Positions 28,929 to 40,076 of a DNA stretch of 64,000 nt are shown piece by piece. The stretch comes from Microbacterium sp. LWH7-1.2 (GTDB lineage Bacteria; Actinomycetota; Actinomycetes; Actinomycetales; Microbacteriaceae): positions 3,162,001-3,226,000 of the forward strand of contig NZ_CP151637.1 of the NCBI RefSeq assembly GCF_038397755.1, written 5' to 3'. The notes beneath the pieces are model-generated. The model was not told where the DNA came from. It did no database searches and saw nothing but the letters and a program-made list of their open reading frames with translations. The number at the start of each line of letters is the position of its first letter. Within the stretch, counting starts at the first letter, position 1. The translations under genes were made by a program, and so were the position numbers.

Positions 28929-28970
28929 GGATGCTTCGACCCGCACCCTGCGCGGCGGGCCGAAGCATCC
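28929..28970. terminator. GGATGC-type hairpin terminator
   Basis: GGATGCTTCG-A-CCCG / CGGG-C-CGAAGCATCC between the MFS exporter and the type III PKS, both on the minus strand. It probably ends the exporter transcript before the PKS promoter. Confidence 0.75.
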
Positions 28971-28976
28971 TGGTCC

Positions 28977-30401
28977 TCAGCCCGTCGCCTCCGCGTCGGC
29001 GTGCTCGGCGTGCGCGTCGGGGAGCTCCCGCATGCGCCAGAAGGGTCCGATGACCACGAACAGGCACGCCAGGAGCTCGCCGGTCGCGGCGATCCACAGG
29101 GTCGGAACGGTGCCGATCCACGTTCCGAGGGCGCCCGCCAGGAGTGCCCCGATCGGCATGACCCCCCACACCACGAAGCGGATCGATGCGTTCATCCGAC
29201 CGAGGAGGCGCGGCGGCGTGATGCGCTGACGGAAGGTCACCTGCGTGATGTTGTACAGCAGGATCGTGAAGCTCATGATGAATCCCTGAATCACCAGCAG
29301 CGGAAAGGCCAGCGCCGGCACGAGGGAGATCGCGGGGAGGAAGAACGGCGCGACGCTGAAGGCGATCGCGCTGATCGGGATGGCCCGGGCCTCGCCGACC
29401 AGCGCGATGATCCGCGGTGTCACCATGGCGCCGACGAGGCCGCCGACGGCCGACAACGAGAACACGATGCCGAACATCTGCGGGCTCAGGCCCAACTCGC
29501 GCAGCACGAAGATCGGCACGAGCGTCTGCGCGATGGTCCCGAAGAAGTTCGCCGTGCCCGTCGTGCCGACGATGCGGCGCAGCAGCGGGTTGCCGAACAC
29601 CCAGCGCAGGCCCTCGCCGATCTCGTGGACGAGCGGCTTGCGATCCTCGGCCGGGCGCGGCTTCTCGTGGTCGCGTGTGAAGAGCAGGGCGATGAACGAG
29701 GCGACATAGGTGCCGACCGTGGCGAAGATCGCGAACGGCGCCGTGAGCACGCCGATGAGCCAGCCGCCGACGCCGGGGCCGGCGATGTTGGCGAGCTCGT
29801 AGGTCGACTGCAGCTTGCCGTTCGCCTCGCCGATCTGATCGGTGCGCACGAGCGACGGGATGATGCTCTGATACGACACGTCGAAGAACACGGTCGCGAC
29901 GCCCATGATGAGGGCGACGACGATCATGTGCCAGATCTCGAGCACGCCGAGCAGTGCGAGCACGGGGAGCGTCGCGAGCGCCACCGCCCGCACCGCATCC
30001 GCCCAGATCATCACGCGGCGCTTGCGCATACGGTCGATCCACGCTCCGGCGGGAAGGCCCACCACGAGGAAGGCCGCGACCTGCGCCGCGTTGAGGAGCC
30101 CGACCTCCCATTCCGTCGCGTCGAGCATCAGCACCGCGAGCACCGGGATGGCGAGCTCGGTGATCTGCGCGCCGAACTGGCTGAGCGCTTGACCGCTCCA
30201 CAACGTCAGGAAGTTCCGATCCCGCCAGAGCGAGCCCCTCGGCGCCGGCGCGGGGCGTGCGGGGTCGACGGCATCCCGATCCGCCAGGACCGCCTCGTCG
30301 GCGCTCGCGCGCGAGGTCGGGACGGATGCCTCGGCCCGCGCTTCCGCAAGCACGGCGTCGTCGAGGTCCTCGGTCGCCCTAGGCTCGTCTGATTGAGACA
30401 T
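28977..30401 (-). CDS. MFS drug/metabolite exporter (MFS_3 type)
   Basis: 474-aa major-facilitator protein with twelve predicted helices after a ~65-residue acidic, Ala-rich N-terminus. Motif-A-like loops are seen in GAWIDRMRKRRVM; the second half begins at FFGTIAQTLVPIFV. It resembles enterobactin/macrolide exporters of the MFS_3 group. It is divergent from an ArsR-like regulator across two identical palindromes, so it is probably induced by its substrate through that repressor. ATG 30401 lies within the first palindrome. Confidence 0.9.
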   Translation of the reverse strand: MSQSDEPRATEDLDDAVLAEARAEASVPTSRASADEAVLADRDAVDPARPAPAPRGSLWRDRNFLTLWSGQALSQFGAQITELAIPVLAVLMLDATEWEVGLLNAAQVAAFLVVGLPAGAWIDRMRKRRVMIWADAVRAVALATLPVLALLGVLEIWHMIVVALIMGVATVFFDVSYQSIIPSLVRTDQIGEANGKLQSTYELANIAGPGVGGWLIGVLTAPFAIFATVGTYVASFIALLFTRDHEKPRPAEDRKPLVHEIGEGLRWVFGNPLLRRIVGTTGTANFFGTIAQTLVPIFVLRELGLSPQMFGIVFSLSAVGGLVGAMVTPRIIALVGEARAIPISAIAFSVAPFFLPAISLVPALAFPLLVIQGFIMSFTILLYNITQVTFRQRITPPRLLGRMNASIRFVVWGVMPIGALLAGALGTWIGTVPTLWIAATGELLACLFVVIGPFWRMRELPDAHAEHADAEATG

Positions 30402-30441
30402 GTCAATCAGTGTGCGCCACTGATTGAGGTCTGTCAATCAG
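30389..30441. promoter_or_regulatory. Twin operators between MFS exporter and ArsR-type repressor
   Basis: Two 22-bp palindromes with identical arms, CTGATTGA-N6-TCAATCAG, at 30389-30410 and 30420-30441, 31 bp apart centre to centre (about three helical turns). One covers the exporter start, the other lies just before the regulator -10 box. Confidence 0.85.
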
Positions 30442-30446
30442 TCGAG

Positions 30447-30452
30447 TACGCT
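30447..30452 (+). promoter_or_regulatory. -10 element TACGCT (leaderless)
   Basis: TACGCT lies 6 nt before GTG 30459 and fixes the start of the regulator. Confidence 0.5.
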
Positions 30453-30458
30453 GGCCCC

Positions 30459-30995
30459 GTGGCGGCCGAATCCGAAGAGCGGATCGAACTTCGCCGGGGG
30501 GATCCCGGGGCGGAGGCGCGGATGCGCGCCCTCAGTTCGCCGCTTCGTCTGCGGGTGCTGCGGCTGTGCGCGTTCGAGTCCCGCACGAACAAGGAGCTCG
30601 CTCAGCTTCTCGGCGTGAATCCGGGCACGATGCTGCACCACGTCCGCACCCTCGTGCAGACCGGGTATCTCGCCGCCGAGCCGGAGCGCACCGGATCCCA
30701 GGGCGCGCGCGAGGTGCCGTACCGCGCCACCGGTCTCTCGTGGCGAACCTCGATGCCCGGCGGCTCGCCCGTGCTGATCGAGACGTTCCTGCAGCAGATC
30801 GAGGGCGTCGACCCCGAAGACCTCGACGCGACGTGGCTCGGCCTCAAGCTCACCCCCGAGCACAAGCTCGAGTTCCAGCAGCGCCTCTACGAGCTGGTCA
30901 ACGAGTTCAAGGAGCGCGGTCCCGACCCGGGCGGCGAGACGTACTCGTTCTTCAGCACGCTCCACCCCGACGAGAACCCGCCCGCCCCCGCCTGA
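30459..30995 (+). CDS. ArsR-like winged-helix repressor
   Basis: 178-aa regulator. A winged helix spans ~residues 20-85 (MRALSSPLRLRVLRLCAFE; NKELAQLLGVNPGTMLHHVRTLVQTGYL), followed by a wing with RTGSQGAREVPYRATG and a C-terminal helical dimer or ligand domain. No metal-cysteine motif is seen. It is divergent from an MFS exporter with twin palindromic operators and probably represses both genes. GTG 30459 was chosen over an earlier in-frame ATG because of the TACGCT box and because the earlier start lies in the operators. Confidence 0.87.
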   Translation: MAAESEERIELRRGDPGAEARMRALSSPLRLRVLRLCAFESRTNKELAQLLGVNPGTMLHHVRTLVQTGYLAAEPERTGSQGAREVPYRATGLSWRTSMPGGSPVLIETFLQQIEGVDPEDLDATWLGLKLTPEHKLEFQQRLYELVNEFKERGPDPGGETYSFFSTLHPDENPPAPA

Positions 30996-31040
30996 CGTCC
31001 GTTCTTGCGATTCGCAGAAGGGCGCGCGAACTTCTCCGGA

Positions 31041-31071
31041 TGACGGATGCCGCGGCCCGCAGCATCCGTCA
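31041..31071. terminator. GGATGC-type hairpin
   Basis: TGACGGATGC / GCATCCGTCA with an 11-nt loop ends the repressor gene and abuts the -10 box of rraA. Confidence 0.7.
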
Positions 31072-31077
31072 TAGCGT
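31072..31077 (+). promoter_or_regulatory. -10 element TAGCGT (leaderless)
   Basis: TAGCGT 6 nt before the rraA ATG, immediately after the hairpin of the preceding gene. Confidence 0.5.
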
Positions 31078-31083
31078 GAGGCC

Positions 31084-31551
31084 ATGACGACCGCGACGGC
31101 CGACCTCTACGACGAACGCGGCGACGAGCTCGACTCGCTCGCGCTGCAGCTGCACGACTTCGGCGGGCGCGTCGCGTTCGATGGACCGATCCGCACGGTC
31201 CGGTGCCACCGCGACAACGCGCTCGTGAAGGCGCTGCTCGCGACCCCCGGCGACGGCGCCGTGCTCGTGATCGACGGCGGTGGATCGCTCGAGTCGGCGC
31301 TGGTGGGCGACCTCATCGCGGCGTCCGCGGTCGAGAACGGGTGGGCCGGGCTCATCGTGCACGGAGCGATCCGGGATCGGGTCGCGATCGGCGGCCTCGA
31401 CCTCGGCGTCAAGGCGCTCGGCTCGAACCCGCGCAAGAGCGCCAAGGCGGGCGTGGGGGAGGTCGACGAGCCGGTGGTCATCGCCGGCGTCGTATTCGTC
31501 CCCGGCAGGCACGTGTGGGCCGACGCCGACGGAGTGCTCGTCGAGCGGTGA
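31084..31551 (+). CDS. rraA: RraA-family protein (RNase E activity regulator-like)
   Basis: 155-aa protein of the RraA/MenG-like family, which binds RNase E in E. coli and includes 4-hydroxy-4-methyl-2-oxoglutarate aldolases. Typical motifs are TATADLYDERGDEL, GPIRTVRCHRDNALVKALL, VLVIDGGGSLESALVGDLIA, WAGLIVHGAIRD and GLDLGVKALGSNPRKS. The hexameric fold and length fit. Whether it regulates RNase E or is an aldolase cannot be told here. Confidence 0.9.
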   Translation: MTTATADLYDERGDELDSLALQLHDFGGRVAFDGPIRTVRCHRDNALVKALLATPGDGAVLVIDGGGSLESALVGDLIAASAVENGWAGLIVHGAIRDRVAIGGLDLGVKALGSNPRKSAKAGVGEVDEPVVIAGVVFVPGRHVWADADGVLVER

Positions 31552-31610
31552 CGGATGCTGCGCCCGGAGGTGGTGCGCGCGGCGCGGCGCACTCGTAGGG
31601 TGGAGGCCTG

Positions 31611-32102
31611 ATGTCCTCCACCGACGCGACGCCCGCCCGCCACCTCGCCCGGGCGCTCGAGATCGCGACCGAGAACGTCCGCAACGCGGGCGGTCCGTTC
31701 GGTGCCGTCGTGGTCTCGGCGGACGGGCAGGTCTTCGAGGGCGTCAATCGCGTCACCGCCGATCTCGACCCGTCCGCGCACGCCGAGGTCGTCGCCATCC
31801 GGCGGGCGTGTCAGGGACTGGGCACCTTCGACCTCACCGGCGCCACGCTCTACACGAGCTGCGAGCCGTGCCCGATGTGCCTCGGCACCGCGCTCTGGGC
31901 CCGCATCGAACGCGTCTACTTCGCCGCGAACCGCGACGATGCGGCCGCCGCCGGATTCGACGACGCCGTCTTCTACCGCTACTTCGACGGCCACCCCGAG
32001 CACCGCGACATCATGCCGGTGGAGTCCATCGAGCTCGTGCCCGAGGACCGCATCGCGCCGTTCACCGAGTGGGGCCAGACCTCGACCCGCATCGAGTACT
32101 GA
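31611..32102 (+). CDS. Nucleoside/guanine deaminase (CDA fold)
   Basis: 163-aa zinc deaminase of the cytidine/deoxycytidylate deaminase fold. Zinc ligands and the catalytic glutamate are in place: H57-A-E59 and PCPMC with C87 and C90. The C-terminal HRDIMPVESIELVPEDRIAPF resembles GuaD-type guanine deaminases. Its neighbour is a xanthine dehydrogenase operon, so guanine to xanthine to urate is the likely route. TAGGGT at 31596 and GGAGG give a promoter and ribosome site. Confidence 0.88.
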   Translation: MSSTDATPARHLARALEIATENVRNAGGPFGAVVVSADGQVFEGVNRVTADLDPSAHAEVVAIRRACQGLGTFDLTGATLYTSCEPCPMCLGTALWARIERVYFAANRDDAAAAGFDDAVFYRYFDGHPEHRDIMPVESIELVPEDRIAPFTEWGQTSTRIEY

Positions 32103-32192
32103 CCCCCCGGACTTTCTCCCGCGAGGCCCTTCCCAGGCGACTCGACGAGCTGCCCGGCGCGCGGGGAGCGGGCGGGGGGAGCGGGAGGGGAC

Positions 32193-33026
32193 TCAGGGGG
32201 TGGCGACGGGCGCTGCTTCCTCGATGAGCTGCAGCAGCCGGGCAGACACGCTGACCGCGATGGTCGCGGGCTGCTTGCCGGGGATCTCGGCCAGCCCGAT
32301 GGGCGTCGTGACGCGGGCCAGCGCGGCGTCGTCGTGGCCTGCGTCGTTCAGACGCGCCCGGAAGCGCGCCCACTTCGAACGCGAGCCGATGAGACCGATC
32401 GAGGCGACGCCGTCCGTGCGCAGGGCCTGGTCGACGATCGCGAGGTCCTCCGCGTGGTCGTGGGTCATGACGAGCACGTGCGTGCCCGCCGGCACCGAGC
32501 CCAGCACGGCCTCGGGCACGGGGGCGTGGTGCACGTGCACCCGCGCGACCGCGTCGGCGAGCGGTCCCGGCACGCCGCCGATCCCCAGCCGCGTCGGCGC
32601 GAGCATCGCCTCTCGGGAGTCGACGAGATGCAAGTCGAGGTGCTGGCGCGCGAGGATCCGCGCGACCTCGAGCCCCACATGCCCCATCCCGAACACCGCG
32701 ACCGACGGCACCACCCGCACCGGCTCCAGCATGAGCGTGACCTCTCCTCCGCAGCACTGCACACCGTACTCCGTGGTCTCCTTGTCGCTCAGGGTGAGCG
32801 TGAGCAGCTCCGGCTCGGCGGTCCCGGAGACGAGCATCGCCCGCGCGTGCGCGACGGCGGTCGCCTCGAGGTTGCCGCCGCCGATCGTCTCGAAGACCTC
32901 GCCCGGCGAGACGACCATCTTCGCGCCGCCGTTGCGCGGGGCGTGGCCGCGCACCATCGCGAGCGTCACGATCACCGCGGGCATGCGGGCGTCGCGCAGC
33001 CTTCGCACCGCGTCGAGCCAGTCCAT
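32193..33026 (-). CDS. xdhC: XdhC-family Mo-cofactor insertion/sulfuration protein
   Basis: 277-aa XdhC-type chaperone that sulfurates and inserts the molybdenum cofactor into xanthine dehydrogenase. N-terminal XdhC_CoxI segments (LAMVRGHAPRNGGAKMVVS; GGGNLEA; VQCCGGEVTLMLEP) precede a Rossmann-like domain (VFGMGHVGLEVARIL; GLIGSRSKWARFR). It is the third gene of the XdhA-XdhB-XdhC operon, 9 bp downstream of xdhB, which supports the role. Confidence 0.92.
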   Translation of the reverse strand: MDWLDAVRRLRDARMPAVIVTLAMVRGHAPRNGGAKMVVSPGEVFETIGGGNLEATAVAHARAMLVSGTAEPELLTLTLSDKETTEYGVQCCGGEVTLMLEPVRVVPSVAVFGMGHVGLEVARILARQHLDLHLVDSREAMLAPTRLGIGGVPGPLADAVARVHVHHAPVPEAVLGSVPAGTHVLVMTHDHAEDLAIVDQALRTDGVASIGLIGSRSKWARFRARLNDAGHDDAALARVTTPIGLAEIPGKQPATIAVSVSARLLQLIEEAAPVATP

Positions 33027-33035
33027 GGGCGGGCC

Positions 33036-35464
<2,429 letters not shown>

Positions 35465-35468
<4 letters not shown>

Positions 35469-36985
35469 GCCGTCGCCTCCACGTCTTCGGCCCACGCCGC
35501 GAAGAGCGCCGGCAGCGCCGTGCCGAGCATGCGTCCGCGGTACGCGGCGCTCGCGCGATGGTCGTCGAGCGGCGTCCCCTCGCGTTGCAGGACGACGGAT
35601 GCTGCCGCCACGGTCGCGGAGTTCCACGGGCGTCCCTCGAGGGCGTGCTCGGTCGCGTACGCGCGCAGCGGCGTGGCGGCGACGCCCCCGAGGCCGATCC
35701 GCGCTCTCGTGACGGAGCCGCCGTCGAGGTCGAGGGCGAAGGCGACCGCCACCGAGGAGATGTCGTCGAACCGCCGCTTCGCGATCTTGTGGAACGCGGT
35801 CAGCCTGCCGCGTCCGCGGCGTTCGAGGCCGAACGGGGCGGATTGGTCGTGCAGGGCGTTGTGGGGCGGGCGTTCGCGCCGGTTCGCTGCCGGCCCCGCG
35901 TCGTCGTCGGGGACGGGGATCCGGATCATGCGGATGAGCTCGTCCCGGCGCCGGACCGAGGTGCGGTATCCCGTGAAGTAGTCGGCGAGGTCGACCTCGC
36001 GCTCGCCGCCGTCGGCCGAGACGAGCACGAGGCTCGCGCCGAGCGCGAGCAGCGCCGGTGCGGCGTCGCCGATGGGGGAGGCCGTGCCGAGGTTGCCGCC
36101 GAGGGTCGCGCGGTTGCGGATCAGGCGGGACGCGAATTGGGGGAGCAGCTGCGCGAGCAGCGGCACCTGCGGGCCGACGGTGCGCTCGATCTCCGACAGC
36201 GGCACCGCCGCGCCGATCTCGACACCGTCGCCGCTGACGTCGACTCCGCGCAGCTCGGGCAGGCGGTCGATCGCGACCACGAGCGGTGCGCGGGCCGCGC
36301 GCAGGTTGACGTCCACGCCCCAGTCCGTGCTGCCCGCCACCGCGAGCGCGTCCGGTTCGTCGCGCAGGAGCTGCAGTGCCTCGTCGAGCGTCTCCGGTCG
36401 CACGAAGCGCCCGTCGCCCGCTCGCACGTCGGTGGCGACCGCCGGCGGCGCCGGCTCGCTCAGCCGCTTCCGGAGCGGATCATCGGGCCGCGGCATCCCG
36501 AGCCCGAAGGCCGCGTCGCGGATGGGCCGGTAGCCCGTGCAGCGGCACAGGTTTCCGCCGATCGCATGCAGGTCGAACCCGTTCGCCCCGTGCTCGGCCC
36601 CCGCCGTGCCGGCAGCGCGGTCGGGTCGGTAGAACTCCGCGGCCATCGCGCACGCGAATCCGGGCGTGCAGTAGCCGCACTGCGAGCCGCCCGCGGCCGC
36701 GAGCTGCTGCTGCACCGGATGCAGGTCGTCGGGCGAGCCCAGCCCCTCGGAGGTCACCACCTCCTGCCCGGCGAGCGCGTGCGCCGGCAGGAGGCAGGCG
36801 TTGACGGGGGTCCACACAGCGGTTCCCTCGGGTCCCGCCGTGGCGACCAGCACGGCGCATGCGCCGCACTCGCCCTCGGCGCAGCCTTCCTTCGCGCCGG
36901 TCAGCCCCAGACCGCGCAGCCAGTCCAGCGCGGTGGCGTGCGCGACCGCGCCCACGAGCGGGGCGACCCGCCCGTTGACGGTCAC
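35465..36985 (-). CDS. xdhA: Xanthine dehydrogenase FeS/FAD subunit
   Basis: 506-aa fused small subunit. The N-terminal plant-type [2Fe-2S] cluster has Cys in KEGCAEGECGACAV and NACLL. A second [2Fe-2S] domain has QCGYCTPGF and NLCRCTGYRP. The FAD-binding domain (~residues 190-370; VAGSTDWGVDVN; RNRATLGGNLGTASPIGD) and a C-terminal CO-dehydrogenase flavoprotein domain complete it. First gene of the operon. The GTG start at 36985 gives an N-terminus a few residues shorter than usual, but all FeS ligands remain. Confidence 0.93.
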
Positions 36986-37121
36986 TGCCTCATCACGGTT
37001 CGTGCGGATGCCGGGAGTCTACGCCGCGGTTCCGGCGCTGCGAAGCCGCGGCACGGCCCCTCTGGACACGCCCTGCGGGCAAGAGGATCGTTGGCGGCGG
37101 CACAACCACTGGGAGGCTGTC

Positions 37122-37535
37122 ATGTTCACACCCGATCGGCCGTTTTCAAGCTTCGCCGTCCCCGACGTCGGCGCAGCCGTGGCCTTCTACCGTGACACTC
37201 TGGGGCTCGACGTCACGGTCTACGAAGAGATGGGCGGAGGATTCACCATCGCCCTGCCCGGCGGCGGCGCCGTCTTCGTCTATCCGAAGGAGGACCACGA
37301 ACCGGCCGTGTTCACGATCCTCAACTTCAGCGTGGAAGACGTCGATGCCGCAGTCGACGACCTCAACTCGAGGGGCGTGGTCACGAAGATCTACACCGAC
37401 CCCGACTACGGCACCGACGAGAAGGGGATCTCGCGCGGATTCGAGGGCGGCCCCGACATCGCGTGGTTCAAAGACCCTGCAGGCAACGTGATCTCGGTCG
37501 GCCGGATGGAGCCGCAGATGATGGGGGAGCAGTAG
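37122..37535 (+). CDS. VOC-family (glyoxalase/bleomycin-resistance fold) protein
   Basis: 137-aa single-domain VOC protein with paired beta-alpha-beta modules: SSFAVPDVGAAVAFYRDTLGLDVTV, then FTILNFSVEDVDAAVDDL, and a closing AWFKDPAGNVISV. Such proteins bind metal and act as lyases, dioxygenases or binding proteins. The substrate is unknown. Its ATG has a GGGAGG Shine-Dalgarno 5 nt upstream. It is convergent with zwf, 7 bp apart. Confidence 0.88.
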   Translation: MFTPDRPFSSFAVPDVGAAVAFYRDTLGLDVTVYEEMGGGFTIALPGGGAVFVYPKEDHEPAVFTILNFSVEDVDAAVDDLNSRGVVTKIYTDPDYGTDEKGISRGFEGGPDIAWFKDPAGNVISVGRMEPQMMGEQ

Positions 37536-37542
37536 CGCCGGA

Positions 37543-38910
37543 TCACGGCAGCGCGGGCCACCGCTCGGGGCCGAGCGAGCCCGCCGGATACTCCTCCAGG
37601 GGTACGTCGCCGACGCGCCACGCGGCCAGCACGGGGTCGACGATGCGCCAGGACTCCTCGGCGGCGTCACCGCGCACCGCGAGGGTCGCGTCGGCATCGA
37701 GGATGCCCGAGAGCACCTCGCCGTAGGCCTTCAGTGCGCCCTCGCCGAGATCAGCGCCGATCGTCGCGCGCTCGAGCTCGAACGGGTCGTCGCCGCCGTT
37801 GACATTGAGCTCGAGATCCATGTGGTCGGGACCGAGCGAGAAGCGCAGCACCGAACCGGGCGCGGGGCCCGTCAGGCCGTCGGGCACATGGTTGACGCGG
37901 CGGAACGTCACGACGATCTCGCCCTTCTTCTCGGGTAGTGCCTTGCCAGACCGCAGGCGGAAGGGCACGCCCGCCCAGCGGTCGTTGCGGATCTCGCAGA
38001 CCAGCTCGGCGAGCGTCTCGGTCTGGCGCGAGGGGTCGACGCCGGGCTCGTCGACGTAAGAGGGCAGCCGTCGCTCGCCGATCGCGCCGGCCGTGTAGCG
38101 GGCCCGTCGTGAGGCCTTCGCCGGGTCGTCACCCCAGACGTGGGTGGCGCGCAGCACCGCGGAGGTGGCGTCGCGGAAGTCACGCTCGTGCAGGGTGGCG
38201 GGCGGCTCCATGGCGAGGATCGCCATGACCTGCAGCAGATGGCTCTGGATCATGTCGGCCAGGGCACCGGCTTTGTCGTAGTAGCCCGCGCGGCCCTCGA
38301 GCCCGAGCGTCTCGTCGTAGCGGATGACGACCGACTCGATGTCCTGCGCTCGCCAGACCGGCGCGAAGACCCGGTTCGCGAAGCGCACGCCGAGCAGGTT
38401 CAGCGTGGTCGATCGGCCCAGGAAGTGGTCGATGCGGAAGATCTGGGCCTCGGGCACGAGCCGCGCGAGCGTGGTGTTGAGCTCGCGGGCGGTCGCCTGG
38501 TCGACGCCGAACGGCTTCTCGAGCGCGAGCACCGTTCCTCGGGGGATGTCGACGTCGACGAGCGCCTCGCACGAGGCCTTGGTCACCGCCGGCGGCACCG
38601 CGAAGTACAGCGCGAGCCGGCCGTCGTGAGTGGCGAGCAGCCGGGTCAGATCGCCGGGATCGGTGATGTCGGCACGCTGGTACGTCGTGTCGGCCACGGC
38701 GTCGAAGGCCCCGGCGAACCCGGCGTCCTCGAACGAGGAGCGGACGGTCTGCCGCCAGTGCGCGTCGTCCCAGTCGTCGATGCCCGCGCCGCACAGCCGC
38801 ACCTTGCGCTCCGCCTCGAGGGTGAGCAGCTGCCCGAGCGCCGGCAGCAGCAGCCGCGAGGTGAGGTCGCCCGAGGCGCCCAGGATCAGGAGCGTGGTAT
38901 CCGCCGACAT
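37543..38910 (-). CDS. zwf: Glucose-6-phosphate dehydrogenase
   Basis: 455-aa enzyme of the oxidative pentose phosphate pathway (G6P + NADP+ to 6-phosphogluconolactone). It has the N-terminal dinucleotide motif GASGDLTSRL (11-20), EKPFGVD, the active-site segment RIDHFLG near residue 158, and a C-terminal domain with PFRLRSGKALPEKK. It is slightly shorter than the ~500-aa main actinobacterial Zwf and stands alone without pgl, opcA or tal, so it may be a second paralogue. TAACGT 6 nt before ATG suggests a leaderless mRNA. Confidence 0.92.
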   Translation of the reverse strand: MSADTTLLILGASGDLTSRLLLPALGQLLTLEAERKVRLCGAGIDDWDDAHWRQTVRSSFEDAGFAGAFDAVADTTYQRADITDPGDLTRLLATHDGRLALYFAVPPAVTKASCEALVDVDIPRGTVLALEKPFGVDQATARELNTTLARLVPEAQIFRIDHFLGRSTTLNLLGVRFANRVFAPVWRAQDIESVVIRYDETLGLEGRAGYYDKAGALADMIQSHLLQVMAILAMEPPATLHERDFRDATSAVLRATHVWGDDPAKASRRARYTAGAIGERRLPSYVDEPGVDPSRQTETLAELVCEIRNDRWAGVPFRLRSGKALPEKKGEIVVTFRRVNHVPDGLTGPAPGSVLRFSLGPDHMDLELNVNGGDDPFELERATIGADLGEGALKAYGEVLSGILDADATLAVRGDAAEESWRIVDPVLAAWRVGDVPLEEYPAGSLGPERWPALP

Positions 38911-38916
38911 GACGCC

Positions 38917-38922
38917 ACGTTA
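38917..38922 (-). promoter_or_regulatory. -10 element TAACGT (leaderless)
   Basis: Minus-strand TAACGT, 6 nt before the zwf ATG at 38910. Confidence 0.5.
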
Positions 38923-39161
38923 TCGACGGTCGTCAGGGCCAGGGCAGGGACTGGCGGGCGGAGCGCTCCTGTGCAAAGGCCGACCGACCTCCGTCGTCCC
39001 CTCTTCCCACAATCGGCGAAAAGAGGAAAATGAGCACAGACGCCTTGGCCGTACAGCACCCGACCCGACAGGCGTGGTGTCTCCCTCGTGATCCCCGCCT
39101 CCAGGCCAGGGGTGTCCGTCACGTTCGCGTCCGACCAACTCGATCACTGGGAGGGACCGCG

Positions 39162-40001
39162 ATGTCCACTTTCACGCGCCTGCGGACACTGGCCGCGGGA
39201 ATGGCCTTGGCCACGGTAGCCGCGTTGGCGGGCGCAAGCCCGGCCTGGGCCGCGGCGCCCGGCAACGACGACATCAACGGCGCCACGGTTGTGTCCGAGC
39301 TGCCGTACACCGACACCGTCGACACTCGTGAGGCCACCTATGATCCGTCGACCGACCACGCCGAGTGCGGCGTAGCGACCGTCTGGTACCGCTGGACCCC
39401 ATCGTCCGACGGCCTCGTCGGATTCAGCACGGTGGGCAGCGATTATGAGGCGACGCTGGCGATCTACACCGGTGAGGCGTCCGATCCTGTTCTGCTGGAG
39501 TGCAACGTCGGCACCTACGGATTCCCGACCGAGATCGTTCGGCTGGTCGAGGCCGGCGCCACGTATTTCATCGCGGCCGGCACCTGCTGTGGTGGTGAAG
39601 CCGGCCAGGTCGGGCCCGGCGGGACCCTGGTGTTCACTGCGCAGGAAGCGGAACCGCCTGTCACCGACGTCGCCGTGACGGTCGACTCCGGTGTCGTCTC
39701 CCGCGGCGGCGTCGTGACCCTGCAGGGAACGGTCACCTGCGACCATGCCGCGACGTCCTTCGTCGAGGTGACGGTGATGCAGCGCCGGGGGCACCGCCTG
39801 GCCGAAGGGCGCGGATCCAGCCTGATCGAGTGCGGACCGGCCTCGACCGCGTGGACGTTCGCGTTCGAGTCGTCAACCGGCATCGGTTTCGGCCCAGGGA
39901 ACGCGACTTTCAACGCGATCGCCAGCGCGTACGGCTACGGCGGGGGATTCACCAACACGAGCATGATCGACCAGCCGCTGCAGCTGCGGCCCGGAGGTTG
40001 A
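39162..40001 (+). CDS. Secreted protein of unknown function
   Basis: 279-aa exported protein. A Sec signal peptide (RLRTLAAGMALATVAALAGA, cut after SPAWAAA) is followed by a ~125-residue beta-rich domain (GNDDINGATVVSELPYT; VWYRWTPSSDGLVGFST) resembling adhesive or pre-peptidase-like domains, and a C-terminal Ig-like domain with two cysteines. There is no anchor. ATG 39162 has GGGAGG upstream; an in-frame ATG at 39030 would add 44 non-signal residues. Codon use is a little less GC-biased than in neighbouring genes, a hint of transfer. Confidence 0.8.
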   Translation: MSTFTRLRTLAAGMALATVAALAGASPAWAAAPGNDDINGATVVSELPYTDTVDTREATYDPSTDHAECGVATVWYRWTPSSDGLVGFSTVGSDYEATLAIYTGEASDPVLLECNVGTYGFPTEIVRLVEAGATYFIAAGTCCGGEAGQVGPGGTLVFTAQEAEPPVTDVAVTVDSGVVSRGGVVTLQGTVTCDHAATSFVEVTVMQRRGHRLAEGRGSSLIECGPASTAWTFAFESSTGIGFGPGNATFNAIASAYGYGGGFTNTSMIDQPLQLRPGG

Positions 40002-40020
40002 CGGTAGCCGGCGACACAGG

Positions 40021-40053
40021 ACGGATGCCGCGACCCCGGGCCGCGGCATCCGT
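40021..40053. terminator. GGATGC-type hairpin terminator
   Basis: ACGGATGCCGCG / CGCGGCATCCGT, 9-nt loop, followed by TTCCCC. It is shared by the convergent secreted-protein gene and ABC permease gene. Confidence 0.8.
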
Positions 40054-40076
40054 TCCCCTCCTGCGGAGCCGGCGGG

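Noticed and set aside
39030..39161. Upstream start for the secreted protein
   Set aside because: The additional 44 residues carry no signal features and would bury the Sec signal; ATG 39162 has GGGAGG at good spacing.
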